Assembly (NCBI GenBank): GCA_963839725.1
Contig: CAWIWT010000006.1
Span: 1 to 64,000 of the forward strand
Origin: Kumtagia sp963839725
Lineage (GTDB): Bacteria; Pseudomonadota; Alphaproteobacteria; Rhizobiales; Rhizobiaceae
Length of the DNA stretch: 64,000 bases
Direction of reading: 5' to 3'
Positions 32,733 to 41,384 of this stretch are shown here, one piece after another. Below the pieces are notes generated by a model, which was not told the origin of the DNA, did not search any database, and was given only the letters and a program-made list of their open reading frames with translations. Position numbers and translations under genes: made by a program. Position 1 is the stretch's first letter. Each line of letters starts with the position of its first letter.

Positions 32733-33020
32733 ATGTCCGATGTCCAAAAGATCAGTGTCGCCGTGACAACCACGCAGTTGCAAGCCATCAAGAAGGCTAT
32801 TGCCTCAGGCGAATACGCCTCCACCAGCGAGGTGATCAGGGAGGCGCTGCGCGGCTGGCAGATCCGCGAGCCGCTGCGGAAAGCCGAGGTGGAGCGCCTG
32901 CGGAAGGCTTGGGAAGAAGGCCTGGCGAGCGGACCGGCGGAGCATTACGACCTGAACGAAATTCTCGAGGACGCTGAACGCCGCTTGGCCGAGGCCCAAG
33001 CGGCGAGAAAGCGTGCGTAA
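32733..33020 (+). CDS. parD: ParD-like antitoxin
   Basis: A 95-residue ribbon-helix-helix protein. The N-terminal strand and helices (ISVAVTTTQLQAIKKAIASG, then YASTSEVIREALRGW) match ParD. The charged C-terminus ending EAQAARKRA wraps the toxin. The GTG start of the toxin lies 8 bp inside this gene. A 19-bp palindrome precedes it. It would neutralise ParE, which attacks gyrase. Confidence 0.88.
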   Translation: MSDVQKISVAVTTTQLQAIKKAIASGEYASTSEVIREALRGWQIREPLRKAEVERLRKAWEEGLASGPAEHYDLNEILEDAERRLAEAQAARKRA

Positions 33021-33306
33021 CTACAGAATCGTTCGCAGCCCTGCGGCAAAGCGAGACCTCGGCGATATCTGGATTGCCATCGCACCCAAGAACAAGAGTG
33101 CAGCGACACGCCTGCTTATGCGAATTGACGCACGAATTCAGAACCTTTCCGACTTCCCGGAACTTGGTCCCGAACGCCCGGAGATCGCCGAAGGACTTCG
33201 TAAGCTGGTCGAGGGCAATTACCTCATTCTATACCAGCTGCGCGAGAAAACGATCGAAATCGTCCGCGTCGTGCGTGGCGCTATGGACATAAGCGCACTG
33301 TTCTAA
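33013..33306 (+). CDS. parE: ParE-like toxin
   Basis: A 97-residue toxin of the ParE/RelE fold: YRIVRSPAAKRDLGDIWIAI at the start, LGPERPEIAEGLRKLVEGNY in the middle, and IEIVRVVRGAMDISALF at the end. The final RVVRGAMD with Arg-Gly and the hydrophobic tail is typical of ParE. It starts at GTG 33013 inside parD. Its TAA overlaps the stop codon of the convergent molybdopterin enzyme. Confidence 0.88.
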   Translation: MRNYRIVRSPAAKRDLGDIWIAIAPKNKSAATRLLMRIDARIQNLSDFPELGPERPEIAEGLRKLVEGNYLILYQLREKTIEIVRVVRGAMDISALF

Positions 33307-35426
33307 CGCGCCGCCCTCACCCAGACCTTGTTGTCGTGGAACGCCGCGCCCCCATAGGGTGCCGGCGCATCGGCGCCCGTAAGTATGTTGATGCCCTCGC
33401 CGCGCTCGTGGGCGCTGTTCGGCCATATGCCCTCGGCGATGACCACACCGCGCTGAACGCCGTCGAACAGCCTTGCGTGCAGCACCACTTCGCCGCGGCC
33501 GTTGCCAACCTCGACACGGTCGCCGGCCGCGATCGAGAGCGCCTTGGCGTCCTGCGGGTGGATAAGCAGTTCGGGACGGATCTCGCGCTGGATGGAGCTC
33601 GGCGTCTCGGTGAAGGACGAATTGAGGTAGGAGCGCGCCGGCGACGTGGCCAGCCGGAATGGATGCTCCGCATCGGCGACTTCGATCAGATCGACATGGT
33701 CGGGGAATTCCGGCAGCTGCGCCATCGGACCGAACAGACCCATGCTTTTCGGTGGCCGGTTTGGCGCGGCTTGACCCGTCCAGTCAGGGCGGAAGCGGTA
33801 CTTGCCATCGGCATGGCCGAAACCCGAAATGAAATGCGCCTTGTCGAATTCGGGCTGCAAATCCACCCAGCGCTGGGCCTTGAAGTCATCGAACGCACCC
33901 AGTCCCTTTTTGGTCAGCATGACCTGGATGTGCTCACGCTCGGTCATGCCGAAGCCCGGCATGTCGGCGACGCCGAGCCGCTTGCCCAGTTCCTCGATGA
34001 CATAGTGATTCGTGCGCGGACCGGCCGGCGGATCGATCAACTTCGGCCCCAGCGTGATGTGCTGGTTGCCGCCGCCCTTGTAGATGTCGTCGTGCTCCAG
34101 GAACATGGTGGCCGGCAATATGACATCGGCGAGCTTCGCCGTGTCTGTCATGAACTGCTCATGCACGCAGGTGAAAAGATCGTCGCGCACAAAGCCCTGC
34201 TTCACCAACCGCTGCTCTGGCGCGACATTGACCGGGTTGGTGTTCTGGACCAGCATCGCCGTCACCGGCGGCCCGCCGAACAAGGCGTCCTCGTGGCCCA
34301 TCAGCACCGGGCCGATGCGCGAATGGTCGAGGTAACGAACCTTCGGGTCGCGCAGCTTGGTGCCTTCCAGCAGGTCCGTGTTGAGCTTCAGGTGACCCGA
34401 ATTGGAGTGGAAGGCGCCACCGCCTTCATACTGCCAGGCGCCGGTGACCGCCGGGATCGACAGCGCCGCATGCATGTTCACCGAGCCGTTGCGCTGGCGG
34501 GCAAAGCCATAACCCAGCCGGAAAAAGGTCTTCTTTGTCGTGCCAACCAGGCGAGCGAAGGCCTCGATCTCCTCGACCGGCAGGCCGGTGATGGCCGACG
34601 CCCATTGCGGGGTACGCGATTGAAGATGTGCCTCCAACCCCTTGGGATCGTCGGTATATTTGTCCAGATAGGCGCGGTCGGCGAGGTTGTCGCGAAACAG
34701 GATATGCATGACCGCGCAGGCCAGCGCGCCATCGGTTCCGGGCTTGAGGATCAGGCCCATATCCGCTTGCTGCATGGTCGCGTTGTCGTAGATATCGATG
34801 ACCACGATCTTCGCGCCGCGCTCTTTCCGGGCGCGCACCGCATGGGTCATCACATTGACCTGCGTGACCACGGCGTTGGTACCCCAGATGACGACGCAAT
34901 CCGATTTCGCCATCTCCCGCGGATCGGAGCCGCGCAGCGCGCCCGCTCCCATCATCCAGCCGGTCCAGGCCAGATTGGTGCAGATCGAACCGAAGAAACC
35001 GGAATACTTCTTGGCGTGGCGCAAGCGCTCGATGCCGTCGCGCTGCACCAACCCCATCGTGCCGGCGTAGAAATATGGCCAGACCGTCTCGCTGCCAAAC
35101 TTGGCCTCGGCCGCGTCGAATTTTTCAGCGACCAGGTCGAGCGCGGCTTCCCAGCTGGCTTCCTTCCAGTTGCCCTCGCCCTTGGCGCCAGAGCGTACCA
35201 GCGGCTTCAGCAGGCGGTCGGGATGATGCACGCGCTCGGCATAGCGCGCCACCTTGGCGCAGATGACTCCCGCCGTGTAGCTATTGTCCTTGGCTCCGTG
35301 GACGCGGCCGATGGTCTTGTCGTCGAGCAACTCGACATTGAGCGCACAGGTCGACGGGCAATCATGCGGGCAGGCTGAATGGCCGATGCGGGTATTGGCT
35401 TGCTTGATGCTGGCATGCTGGTTCAT
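33303..35426 (-). CDS. Molybdopterin oxidoreductase, DMSO reductase superfamily, with N-terminal 4Fe-4S site
   Basis: A 707-residue molybdenum enzyme. Four cysteines at residues 19, 23, 27 and 56 (CPHDCPSTC and VICAK) form the [4Fe-4S] site found in formate dehydrogenase- and nitrate reductase-like members. Further landmarks are YFYAGTMGLVQRDG, IWGTNAVVTQVNVMTHAV and LVQNTNPVNVAPE, and a C-terminal dinucleotide-binding domain with SYLNSSFTETPS. There is no Tat signal, so it is cytoplasmic. The substrate cannot be told; no partner subunit is adjacent. It shares overlapping stop codons with parE. Confidence 0.85.
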   Translation of the reverse strand: MNQHASIKQANTRIGHSACPHDCPSTCALNVELLDDKTIGRVHGAKDNSYTAGVICAKVARYAERVHHPDRLLKPLVRSGAKGEGNWKEASWEAALDLVAEKFDAAEAKFGSETVWPYFYAGTMGLVQRDGIERLRHAKKYSGFFGSICTNLAWTGWMMGAGALRGSDPREMAKSDCVVIWGTNAVVTQVNVMTHAVRARKERGAKIVVIDIYDNATMQQADMGLILKPGTDGALACAVMHILFRDNLADRAYLDKYTDDPKGLEAHLQSRTPQWASAITGLPVEEIEAFARLVGTTKKTFFRLGYGFARQRNGSVNMHAALSIPAVTGAWQYEGGGAFHSNSGHLKLNTDLLEGTKLRDPKVRYLDHSRIGPVLMGHEDALFGGPPVTAMLVQNTNPVNVAPEQRLVKQGFVRDDLFTCVHEQFMTDTAKLADVILPATMFLEHDDIYKGGGNQHITLGPKLIDPPAGPRTNHYVIEELGKRLGVADMPGFGMTEREHIQVMLTKKGLGAFDDFKAQRWVDLQPEFDKAHFISGFGHADGKYRFRPDWTGQAAPNRPPKSMGLFGPMAQLPEFPDHVDLIEVADAEHPFRLATSPARSYLNSSFTETPSSIQREIRPELLIHPQDAKALSIAAGDRVEVGNGRGEVVLHARLFDGVQRGVVIAEGIWPNSAHERGEGINILTGADAPAPYGGAAFHDNKVWVRAAR

Positions 35427-35807
35427 GGCGTCAATCTATCCGCTTCGCGCAGCGAGGTGTAGGGCCAGTATGGAGAGAAGTCTGGTTAGACAGCTGGCCC
35501 GTCGATCTCCTCTTGAAGTACCGCTCAGGCGCACTCATGCGTGGCCAGCTGCCTCTCGGCCCTGGCCTTTCAAGGAACCCTCTATCGAGGTGGGAGCCGG
35601 CGCATGCGCATTGCACCTTGTAAGGTATCGGTAGTGACGCTCCCGCCATGCGCGGCCGCATGCCTCCCCACGGCCAGACCCGGCCGCGTTACGGCTCTCG
35701 CAGCATGATCTCGGGGCCGGCCGCTAGGCTGCCGGCGACCAGACCGCGCAACGCAGTGGCTTACGCGACCCGGGGCCCACTGGCCATCGCCGATTGCCGG
35801 TTGACAC
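35427..35807. other. Gene-free stretch before the cyclase remnant
   Basis: About 380 bp with no supported gene. It lies upstream of the molybdopterin enzyme and of the cyclase remnant. I looked for the N-terminal catalytic part of the cyclase here and did not find it. Confidence 0.5.
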
Positions 35808-36960
35808 ATGTGCGCGACAGCAGCGGGCTACTTCGTGGACGGGCTGACGGAAGATGTTATTGCGCAGCTCGCGCGCAATCCCGACATCCAGGTCATCGCC
35901 CGCAACTATGACCTTCGCGGTACGTGGCCAGGCTACCGATTTGCGTGACCTCGGCCGGCAGTTCGGCGCCCGCTACATCGTCGAAGGCAGCGTACGGCGC
36001 GCCGGCGACCAGCTCCGCGTAGTTGCTCAGCTCATCGACACACGCGACGGGACCCACCTCTGGTCGCGAAGCTTTGACCGCCAGCTCGACGACGTCTTCG
36101 CCTCCAGACGGCGCTGACGACCGAAATCGTCGCGCATGTCGCCTCCTTTGTGCGCGAGTCGGAAATCGCTCAAACGGCCGAACGACTCGACCGACAGCCT
36201 CCAGGCATACGATCTCGTGCTGCACGGGACGTCGGATCCGGATGGATTGTTCGCGGCACACGGCATGCTGCAGCGAGCGCTTGCAAATGGACCCCGGCTA
36301 CGCGGCGCACGCGCCTATCTGGGCATGACCTATGTCGTCGAGGCGACATGGGATACTGCCGGCAAGCCCGACCGTAACAAGGTCGAGTCTGGGCTTGAGC
36401 GAAGCGCGGCAGGCGATCGCGCTCGATCCCGATCTCGCTGTCGGTTATCAGGTGCTGAGCTACGGTGTTGCGCCGGTGACCGCCGATTTCGCGGCCGCGA
36501 TCCAGGCGGCCGAAAAGGCCGTCGAACTTAACCCAAATCGAACCGGACAGCCTGATGGCGCTGGCCAAGGCGCAGGTGCGCTTCAACGCCTATGACGAGG
36601 CCGTGGCGAACGCAGAGCGCGCCCGCCGGCTGCATCCGATGGCGCCGGAATATTACACTTACGTCCATGGCCAGGCGCTTTATGCGGCGCAGCGCCTCGA
36701 AGAGGCTGACGCAGTCCTCAGCGATTGCCTTATGCGTGCCCTGCAACAGCCGGACTGCCTGTTGATCCGCGTCGCCATACAGGTCGAGACCGGAAACCTG
36801 GACGAGGCCGCGCAAATGTGATGGCCCGTCTGGTCGCGGCAAGACCCGACTTCTCGCTGGCCGCCGAACGCGAATACAACCGCTTCGGCGCATCACCGCT
36901 GATGGAGCGTTTTCTCTCGAACCTCCGGCAAGCCGATGCGCCGGAAACCGCGAGCGCCAA
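35808..36960 (+). pseudogene. Remnant of a TolB/TPR-type adenylate cyclase, many frameshifts
   Basis: Pieces in different frames read, in order, YFVDGLTEDVIAQLARNPDI and QVIARN (35829-35910), FGARYIVEGSVRRAGDQLRV and LIDTRDGTHLWSRSFDRQLD (to about 36105), LTTEIVAHVASFVRES (about 36110-36160), SLQAYDLVLHG and following (36195-36390), EARQAIALDPDLAVGY (36400-36535), MALAKAQVRFNAYDEAVANA (36555-36815) and MARLVAARPDFSLA (36831 on). This is the TolB-like region and the tetratricopeptide repeats found C-terminal of class III cyclase domains in Rhizobiales. The catalytic domain is missing. At least five frame changes occur in about 1.1 kb, far denser than elsewhere in the window, so I take it as true decay. 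Confidence 0.8.
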
Positions 36961-37001
36961 GGTAGCGCGGCAGGACCTGAGGGCGAGCAAGCGCGAAAGC
37001 G

Positions 37002-38879
37002 TTACTCCGCCGTGGCTTCCTCATATTCCGCCGACATCGCCAGCCAGCGCTCTTCCTGCTGCGACAACTGATTGGAAAGCTGCGAGCGCTCCTTGGAAAG
37101 CTGTGTCGCAGCGTTGGGGTCGCGTTCGTAAAGTTTCGGGTCGGCCAGTTGGTCCTCGATGCCGTCGATGCGCTTGCGCATCCTATCCATCAGCGCCTCG
37201 GTCGCGCGGATTTCCTTGGCGACTGGTTCCGCGGCGGCGCGGCGCGCAGCGGACTCGCGGCGGCGATCGGCCTTCGACGCCTTGTCGGCCTCGCGGCGGT
37301 CGCGGCGATCCGGCGACGCGCCGGTGACGATCTGCCGGTAATCGGCCATGTCGCCATCGAACGGATTGACCGAGCCGTCCTTGACCAGCCACAGCCGGTC
37401 GGCAGTCGCCTCGATCAGATGGCGGTCGTGGCTGATCAGGATGACGGCGCCCGGAAAGTCGTTCAACGCCACCATCAGCGCCTCGCGGCTGTCGATGTCG
37501 AGGTGGTTGGTCGGCTCGTCGAGGATGAACAGGTTCGGCCCATCGAAAGCCGCAAGACCCATCAGCAGGCGCGCCTTTTCTCCACCCGACAAATCCTTCG
37601 CGGCCGTGTTCATCTTCTCGGTCGTCAAGCCGAATTGCGCGACACGCGCCCGCACCTTCGATTCGGGGGCCTCGGGCATCATGCGACGAACATGCTCGTA
37701 GGCGTTTTCCTGGGGCCGCAGATCGTCAAGCTGGTGCTGAGCGAAAATTGACGCTTTCAGCCCCGGCGCGACGGTCATCGTCCCTGTCTCCGCCTTCAAG
37801 CGACCGGCCAACAGCTTTGCGAAAGTCGACTTGCCGTTGCCGTTGGCGCCAAGCAGCGCAATGCGATCGTCCGCATCGATGCGCAGCGACAGCTTTTTCA
37901 GGATCGGGCTGCCCGCCTTGTATCCGACGGCGAGACTATCGAGCGCGATGATCGGCGAGGCGACGTTCTTCACCGGCTCGGGGAAGCTGAACGGCTTTAC
38001 CGTGTCGTCAAGCACCGCCGAAATCGGCTTCATCTTTTCCAGCGCCTTGATGCGCGACTGCGCCTGCCGCGCCTTCGACGCCTTGGCACGGAAGCGATCG
38101 ACGAAGGCCTGCAGATGCTTGCGATGCGCCTCCTGCTTGATGCGGCCCTTTTCCTGCAGCTCGAGTTGCTCGGAACGCTGACGCTCGAACTGGTCGTAGC
38201 CGCCGCGCCAGAAGGTCAGCTTCTTCTGGTCGAGATGGACGATCGAGTTGACCGCGCGGTTCAAAAGGTCGCGGTCATGGCTGATCAGCAGCACGGTGTG
38301 CGGATATTTGGAAACGTAGTTCTCCAGCCAGAGCGTGCCTTCAAGGTCGAGATAGTTGGTCGGCTCGTCGAGCAGCAGCAGGTCGGGCCGGGCAAACAGC
38401 ACGGCAGCGAGCGCCACGCGCATGCGCCAGCCGCCGGAAAAGGAGGACGCCGGCCGGCGTTGGGCTTCGGAGTCAAAGCCGAGGCCGGCAAGGATAGTTG
38501 CCGCCCGCGCCTCCGCCGAATGCGCATCGATATCGGCGAGCCTGATGTGTATCTCGGCGATGCGCGCCGGGTCGGTCGCCGTCTTTTCTTCCTCCAGCAG
38601 CGCGCCGCGCTCGGTATCGGCGGCAAGCACAATCTCGATCAGCGGGTCCTCGGTGCCTGGGGCTTCCTGCGCCACCTGACCGATGCGCGTGTTCTTCGGC
38701 AGCGAGATCGAACCCGTTTCGCTGGAAAGATCGCCGGTGATGGCGCGGAACAGCGTGGTCTTGCCGGTGCCGTTACGGCCCACAAGTCCGGCCTTCGCGC
38801 CTTCGGGCAGCGAGAGAGAGGCATGATCGAGCAACAGGCGTCCGGCGATGCGGAGGGAGAGATCGTTGATGGTCAGCAT
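37002..38879 (-). CDS. ABC-F family ATPase (ribosome-associated, Uup/EttA-like)
   Basis: A 625-residue protein with two ATP-binding domains and no membrane part. Walker A motifs are GRNGTGKTT at 34-42 and GANGNGKST at about 345; signatures are FSGGWRMRVALA and LSGGEKARLLMG; Walker B sites include LLLDEPTNYLD and FILDEPTNHLD. The linker carries SKARQAQSRIKALEKM, and the C-terminal coiled coil (KADRRRESAARRAAAEPV) resembles Uup. ABC-F proteins act on the ribosomal E site or in ribosome assembly. It is next to the decayed cyclase and a VapB gene, with no evident functional link. Confidence 0.9.
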   Translation of the reverse strand: MLTINDLSLRIAGRLLLDHASLSLPEGAKAGLVGRNGTGKTTLFRAITGDLSSETGSISLPKNTRIGQVAQEAPGTEDPLIEIVLAADTERGALLEEEKTATDPARIAEIHIRLADIDAHSAEARAATILAGLGFDSEAQRRPASSFSGGWRMRVALAAVLFARPDLLLLDEPTNYLDLEGTLWLENYVSKYPHTVLLISHDRDLLNRAVNSIVHLDQKKLTFWRGGYDQFERQRSEQLELQEKGRIKQEAHRKHLQAFVDRFRAKASKARQAQSRIKALEKMKPISAVLDDTVKPFSFPEPVKNVASPIIALDSLAVGYKAGSPILKKLSLRIDADDRIALLGANGNGKSTFAKLLAGRLKAETGTMTVAPGLKASIFAQHQLDDLRPQENAYEHVRRMMPEAPESKVRARVAQFGLTTEKMNTAAKDLSGGEKARLLMGLAAFDGPNLFILDEPTNHLDIDSREALMVALNDFPGAVILISHDRHLIEATADRLWLVKDGSVNPFDGDMADYRQIVTGASPDRRDRREADKASKADRRRESAARRAAAEPVAKEIRATEALMDRMRKRIDGIEDQLADPKLYERDPNAATQLSKERSQLSNQLSQQEERWLAMSAEYEEATAE

Positions 38880-38945
38880 GGCCGGGCGTTATTGGCGGAG
38901 CAAGAGGCGGAGAGCAAGGGCGGAACTTGAGAAAACCTCTACCGA

Positions 38946-38963
38946 TGTGTATATGAATACACA
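38946..38963. promoter_or_regulatory. VapB operator palindrome
   Basis: TGTGTAT ATGA ATACACA has exact 7-bp arms and is flanked by CTACC and GGTAG, which extend the symmetry. It lies 24 bp before the VapB start. VapB/VapBC complexes bind such sites to repress their own promoter. Confidence 0.65.
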
Positions 38964-38986
38964 GGTAGACACATTGGACCGCGGCG

Positions 38987-39184
38987 ATGCGAACCAGCAT
39001 CGATATAGATGAAAAAACTCTTCGGGAACTCATGGCTCTGACCGGAGCCAAGACCATGAAGGAAGCGGTCAATCATGCCGTGCGAGATCAGTTGATGCAG
39101 CAGCGTGCAATCGACAGCTTGCGCCGCTTACGCGGGAAGATCGAGTGGGAAGGCGACCTCGACGCGATGCGCCGTGACAAATGA
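38987..39184 (+). CDS. vapB: VapB-type antitoxin
   Basis: A 65-residue antitoxin of the VapB family common in rhizobia. It has the N-terminal strand MRTSIDIDEKTLRELMALTG followed by AKTMKEAVNHAVRDQL, and a C-terminal tail RLRGKIEWEGDLDAMR, in which the final helix normally inserts into the VapC active site. It overlaps the vapC-like gene by 4 bp (ATGA). An operator palindrome precedes it. The antitoxin is intact although its toxin partner is truncated. Confidence 0.85.
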   Translation: MRTSIDIDEKTLRELMALTGAKTMKEAVNHAVRDQLMQQRAIDSLRRLRGKIEWEGDLDAMRRDK

Positions 39185-39384
39185 TCCTCGTCGATACGTC
39201 GGCTTGGGTCAGTTTCTTCAGGCAATCCGACAGCTTTCACAGCCAATTGCTCGATCGGGAACTTGCCGACAAGCAGGTTATTGTCGGAGACCTGATCGCT
39301 GCCGAAATTCTGCAGGGTGTTGATCGAGACTTTTCGGCAATGGAGCCGCTTCTGGGACTGCGATCCGTCGCTCAGCCAAACTGA
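39181..39384 (+). pseudogene. vapC: Truncated VapC PIN-domain toxin
   Basis: MILVDTSAWVSFFRQSD holds the first catalytic Asp (residue 5) and VGDLIAAEILQGV the conserved Glu region. Full VapC toxins are about 130 residues; this stops after 67, with RSVAQPN unlike the family. The second half with the remaining acidic residues and the last strands is missing, and the convergent DinB gene follows at once. It therefore should have no RNase activity, though it may still bind VapB. Truncation is visible; loss of activity is inferred. Confidence 0.75.
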
Positions 39385-39392
39385 ACCATCAC

Positions 39393-39905
39393 TCAGGCAA
39401 ACGGCCGGCCTTCTTCCGTCCGCTGGAAAGAGACCAAGTCGAGTACAACCGACGGTTTGCCGATCGTCGTCAGGATCGCATGCAACTGGCCGCGATGGTG
39501 GGTCTGGTGGTTGAAGGCATGCGCCAGAGCGGGCGCCAGACGCTGCGATATGGTTCGAATGTCGGTTACGGTGATGTAAGTGAAGCGGCCGTCGAGCTGC
39601 TGTTCGGTAAGCCCATTCACCCAGGCGACCATGCGGTCATCCTCGGCGATCCGCGCTTTCCGCAATTTTTCAAAATCCGTATACAGAATGGTATCCAGCG
39701 TCGCCGGTGCGTCGCCCTCACCGGTAAAGCGTTTCATCCATATCCGGTCTGTCGCGAGCAGATGGTTCAGCGTTCCCATGGCCGATTTAAAGAAGGCCCC
39801 GGTGTCTCGCGTGAACTCTTCCGGGGTCAATTCCGCCGCTACGTCGTAGACGCGCTGGTTGGCCCAACGATTATAGGCTGCGAACATCTGAAAATGTTGC
39901 TTCAT
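39393..39905 (-). CDS. DinB family protein
   Basis: A 170-residue four-helix bundle protein. MFAAYNRWANQRVYDV opens the first helix, MGTLNHLLATDRIWMKRF holds the first metal-binding His, and HAFNHQTHHRGQLHAIL the two others. DinB/YfiT proteins are metal-dependent transferases, often thiol-linked; exact chemistry here is unknown. All three histidines are present. It is convergent with the truncated vapC. Confidence 0.9.
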   Translation of the reverse strand: MKQHFQMFAAYNRWANQRVYDVAAELTPEEFTRDTGAFFKSAMGTLNHLLATDRIWMKRFTGEGDAPATLDTILYTDFEKLRKARIAEDDRMVAWVNGLTEQQLDGRFTYITVTDIRTISQRLAPALAHAFNHQTHHRGQLHAILTTIGKPSVVLDLVSFQRTEEGRPFA

Positions 39906-40126
39906 CGGCTTTCCTTTGCGCGCGATGCGACGAGATCTGCATTCCTAATTGCGAAACGATCGGACGCCAATGACGATTGTTCCATTGGAGCCCTGCTGCC
40001 TCGGCCCTCGTGAGGGACCGGCGCATGACGGCGGCTACCTGAACCGTTGCGCGCCTCTTGGCAATGCCACGGGCGGCCTGTATAGGCACCGCCACCTCCC
40101 AATTGGACAGTTTAGAAGGAAACGCC

Positions 40127-40549
40127 ATGGCGACCGAACGTACGTTCTCTATGATCAAGCCCGATGCGACCCGCCGCAATCTCACCGGCGCCATCACCAG
40201 GATGCTCGAGGACGCCGGTCTGCGCGTTGTCGCATCGCGCCGCGTCTGGATGAGTCTGCGTGAAGCGCAGGGCTTTTATGCCGTCCACAAGGATCGCCCG
40301 TTCTTCGCCGAACTGACCGAATTCATGTCGTCCGGCCCGACCATCGTTCAGGTGCTCGAGGGCGAGAACGCCGTCGCCAAGAACCGCGAAGTGATGGGCG
40401 CAACCAACCCGGCGAATGCCGAGAAAGGCACAATCCGCAAGGTGCATGCCCTGTCGATCGGTGAGAATTCGGTGCATGGTTCGGACGCCCCCGAAACCGC
40501 GGCACAGGAAATCAAGTACTGGTTCTCCGATACCGAGATCGTCGGCTGA
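40127..40549 (+). CDS. ndk: Nucleoside diphosphate kinase
   Basis: A 140-residue enzyme that transfers the gamma phosphate between nucleoside di- and triphosphates. It starts MATERTFSMIKPDATRRNLT, has the ATP-binding and phosphorylation segments, and the active His lies in NSVHGSDAPETAAQEI. The length is exactly that of most bacterial Ndk. ATG 40127 has GAAGGA 6 bases upstream; longer open frames upstream have no similarity. A terminator hairpin follows. Confidence 0.97.
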   Translation: MATERTFSMIKPDATRRNLTGAITRMLEDAGLRVVASRRVWMSLREAQGFYAVHKDRPFFAELTEFMSSGPTIVQVLEGENAVAKNREVMGATNPANAEKGTIRKVHALSIGENSVHGSDAPETAAQEIKYWFSDTEIVG

Positions 40550-40581
40550 GAAAGCCGCAAGGACTGAACGGTTTGAATTGG

Positions 40582-40612
40582 GAAAGCCAGCCTTCGCGCC
40601 GGCTTTCTTTTT
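40582..40612 (+). terminator. Rho-independent terminator after ndk
   Basis: GAAAGCCAGC CTTCGC GCCGGCTTTC forms a 10-bp stem with one mismatch, followed by TTTTT. It lies 33 bp after the ndk stop. Confidence 0.8.
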
Positions 40613-40648
40613 GGCGGGCGTTAGAGCAGGTCGCACTCCAAAAGCCTG

Positions 40649-41113
40649 TTACCAGCGCTTGGCGGCAACTTCATCCGAGGATTTCGCCTCGACCCACTCG
40701 CCGGCGCTCCCCTTGCGAGGATGTTCCTTCTTCCAGAACGGGGCGCGGGTTTTCAGGTAGTCCATGAGAAACGACGCTGCTTGAAAAGCGGCATCCCGAT
40801 GCGATGACGCGGCAACGACGAGCACAATGTTTTCACCGGGCTCGATACGGCCATAGCGGTGGATTGCGGTCAGCCCGGACAATGGCCAGCGTTCGGTAGC
40901 TTGCCTGGCGATACGGATGATTTCGGCTTCGGCCATGCCAGGATAATGTTCCAACTCCAGCGCGGACAGCGTGCCCGCCTCGTCGCGGCAAAGACCGGAG
41001 AACGTCACCACCGCGCCGACATCGGCGCGCCCCCGCGTCATCCGCGCGATCTCGACAGCGACGTCAAAATCCTCCCGCTGGATGCGCACGACCGGCTCGG
41101 CCTGTGTCGGCAC
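40649..41113 (-). CDS. moaE: Molybdopterin synthase catalytic subunit
   Basis: MoaE inserts sulfur from MoaD thiocarboxylate into precursor Z to form molybdopterin. The 154 residues include VGAVVTFSGLCRDE, LELEHYPGMAEAEI, IHRYGRIEPGENIVLV and the Lys-rich C-terminal block LKTRAPFWKKEH that holds catalytic lysines. It follows moaD by 4 bp. The cofactor would serve enzymes such as the molybdopterin oxidoreductase at 33303. Confidence 0.95.
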   Translation of the reverse strand: MPTQAEPVVRIQREDFDVAVEIARMTRGRADVGAVVTFSGLCRDEAGTLSALELEHYPGMAEAEIIRIARQATERWPLSGLTAIHRYGRIEPGENIVLVVAASSHRDAAFQAASFLMDYLKTRAPFWKKEHPRKGSAGEWVEAKSSDEVAAKRW

Positions 41114-41117
41114 CGGC

Positions 41118-41384
41118 TTAGCCTCCGGTCATCGGCGGGAAAAGTGCGATCTCGCGAGCGCCCGCCAGTCCTTCGCGGTGATCGACGTGTTCGTGATTTA
41201 TGGCGACCCGTATCGCATCGGGATATTTTAGCGCCTGCTCATATCCCTCTCCGCGCTCCCGCAGCCAAGCGAGCAGGTCCCGCACCGACTTCACATTGGC
41301 CGGAAGGACGACATCCTCCTCGGCGCGGCCAATACGCTCACGCACCCAGGCGAAATAGATCAGCTTGACGGATTCGGCGCTCAT
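41118..41384 (-). CDS. moaD: Molybdopterin synthase sulfur carrier subunit
   Basis: An 88-residue ubiquitin-like protein ending in PPMTGG, whose C-terminal Gly-Gly becomes the thiocarboxylate. KLIYFAWVRERIG opens the beta-grasp fold. It overlaps pgsA upstream by 4 bases (ATGA) and precedes moaE by 4 bp, so uvrC, pgsA, moaD and moaE may form one operon. Confidence 0.95.
   Translation of the reverse strand: MSAESVKLIYFAWVRERIGRAEEDVVLPANVKSVRDLLAWLRERGEGYEQALKYPDAIRVAINHEHVDHREGLAGAREIALFPPMTGG

Noticed and set aside
33336..35378. A 680-codon plus-strand open frame opposite the molybdopterin oxidoreductase
   Set aside because: It is an antisense frame caused by high GC codon use; the minus-strand gene has clear Fe-S and molybdopterin motifs and the plus frame has none.
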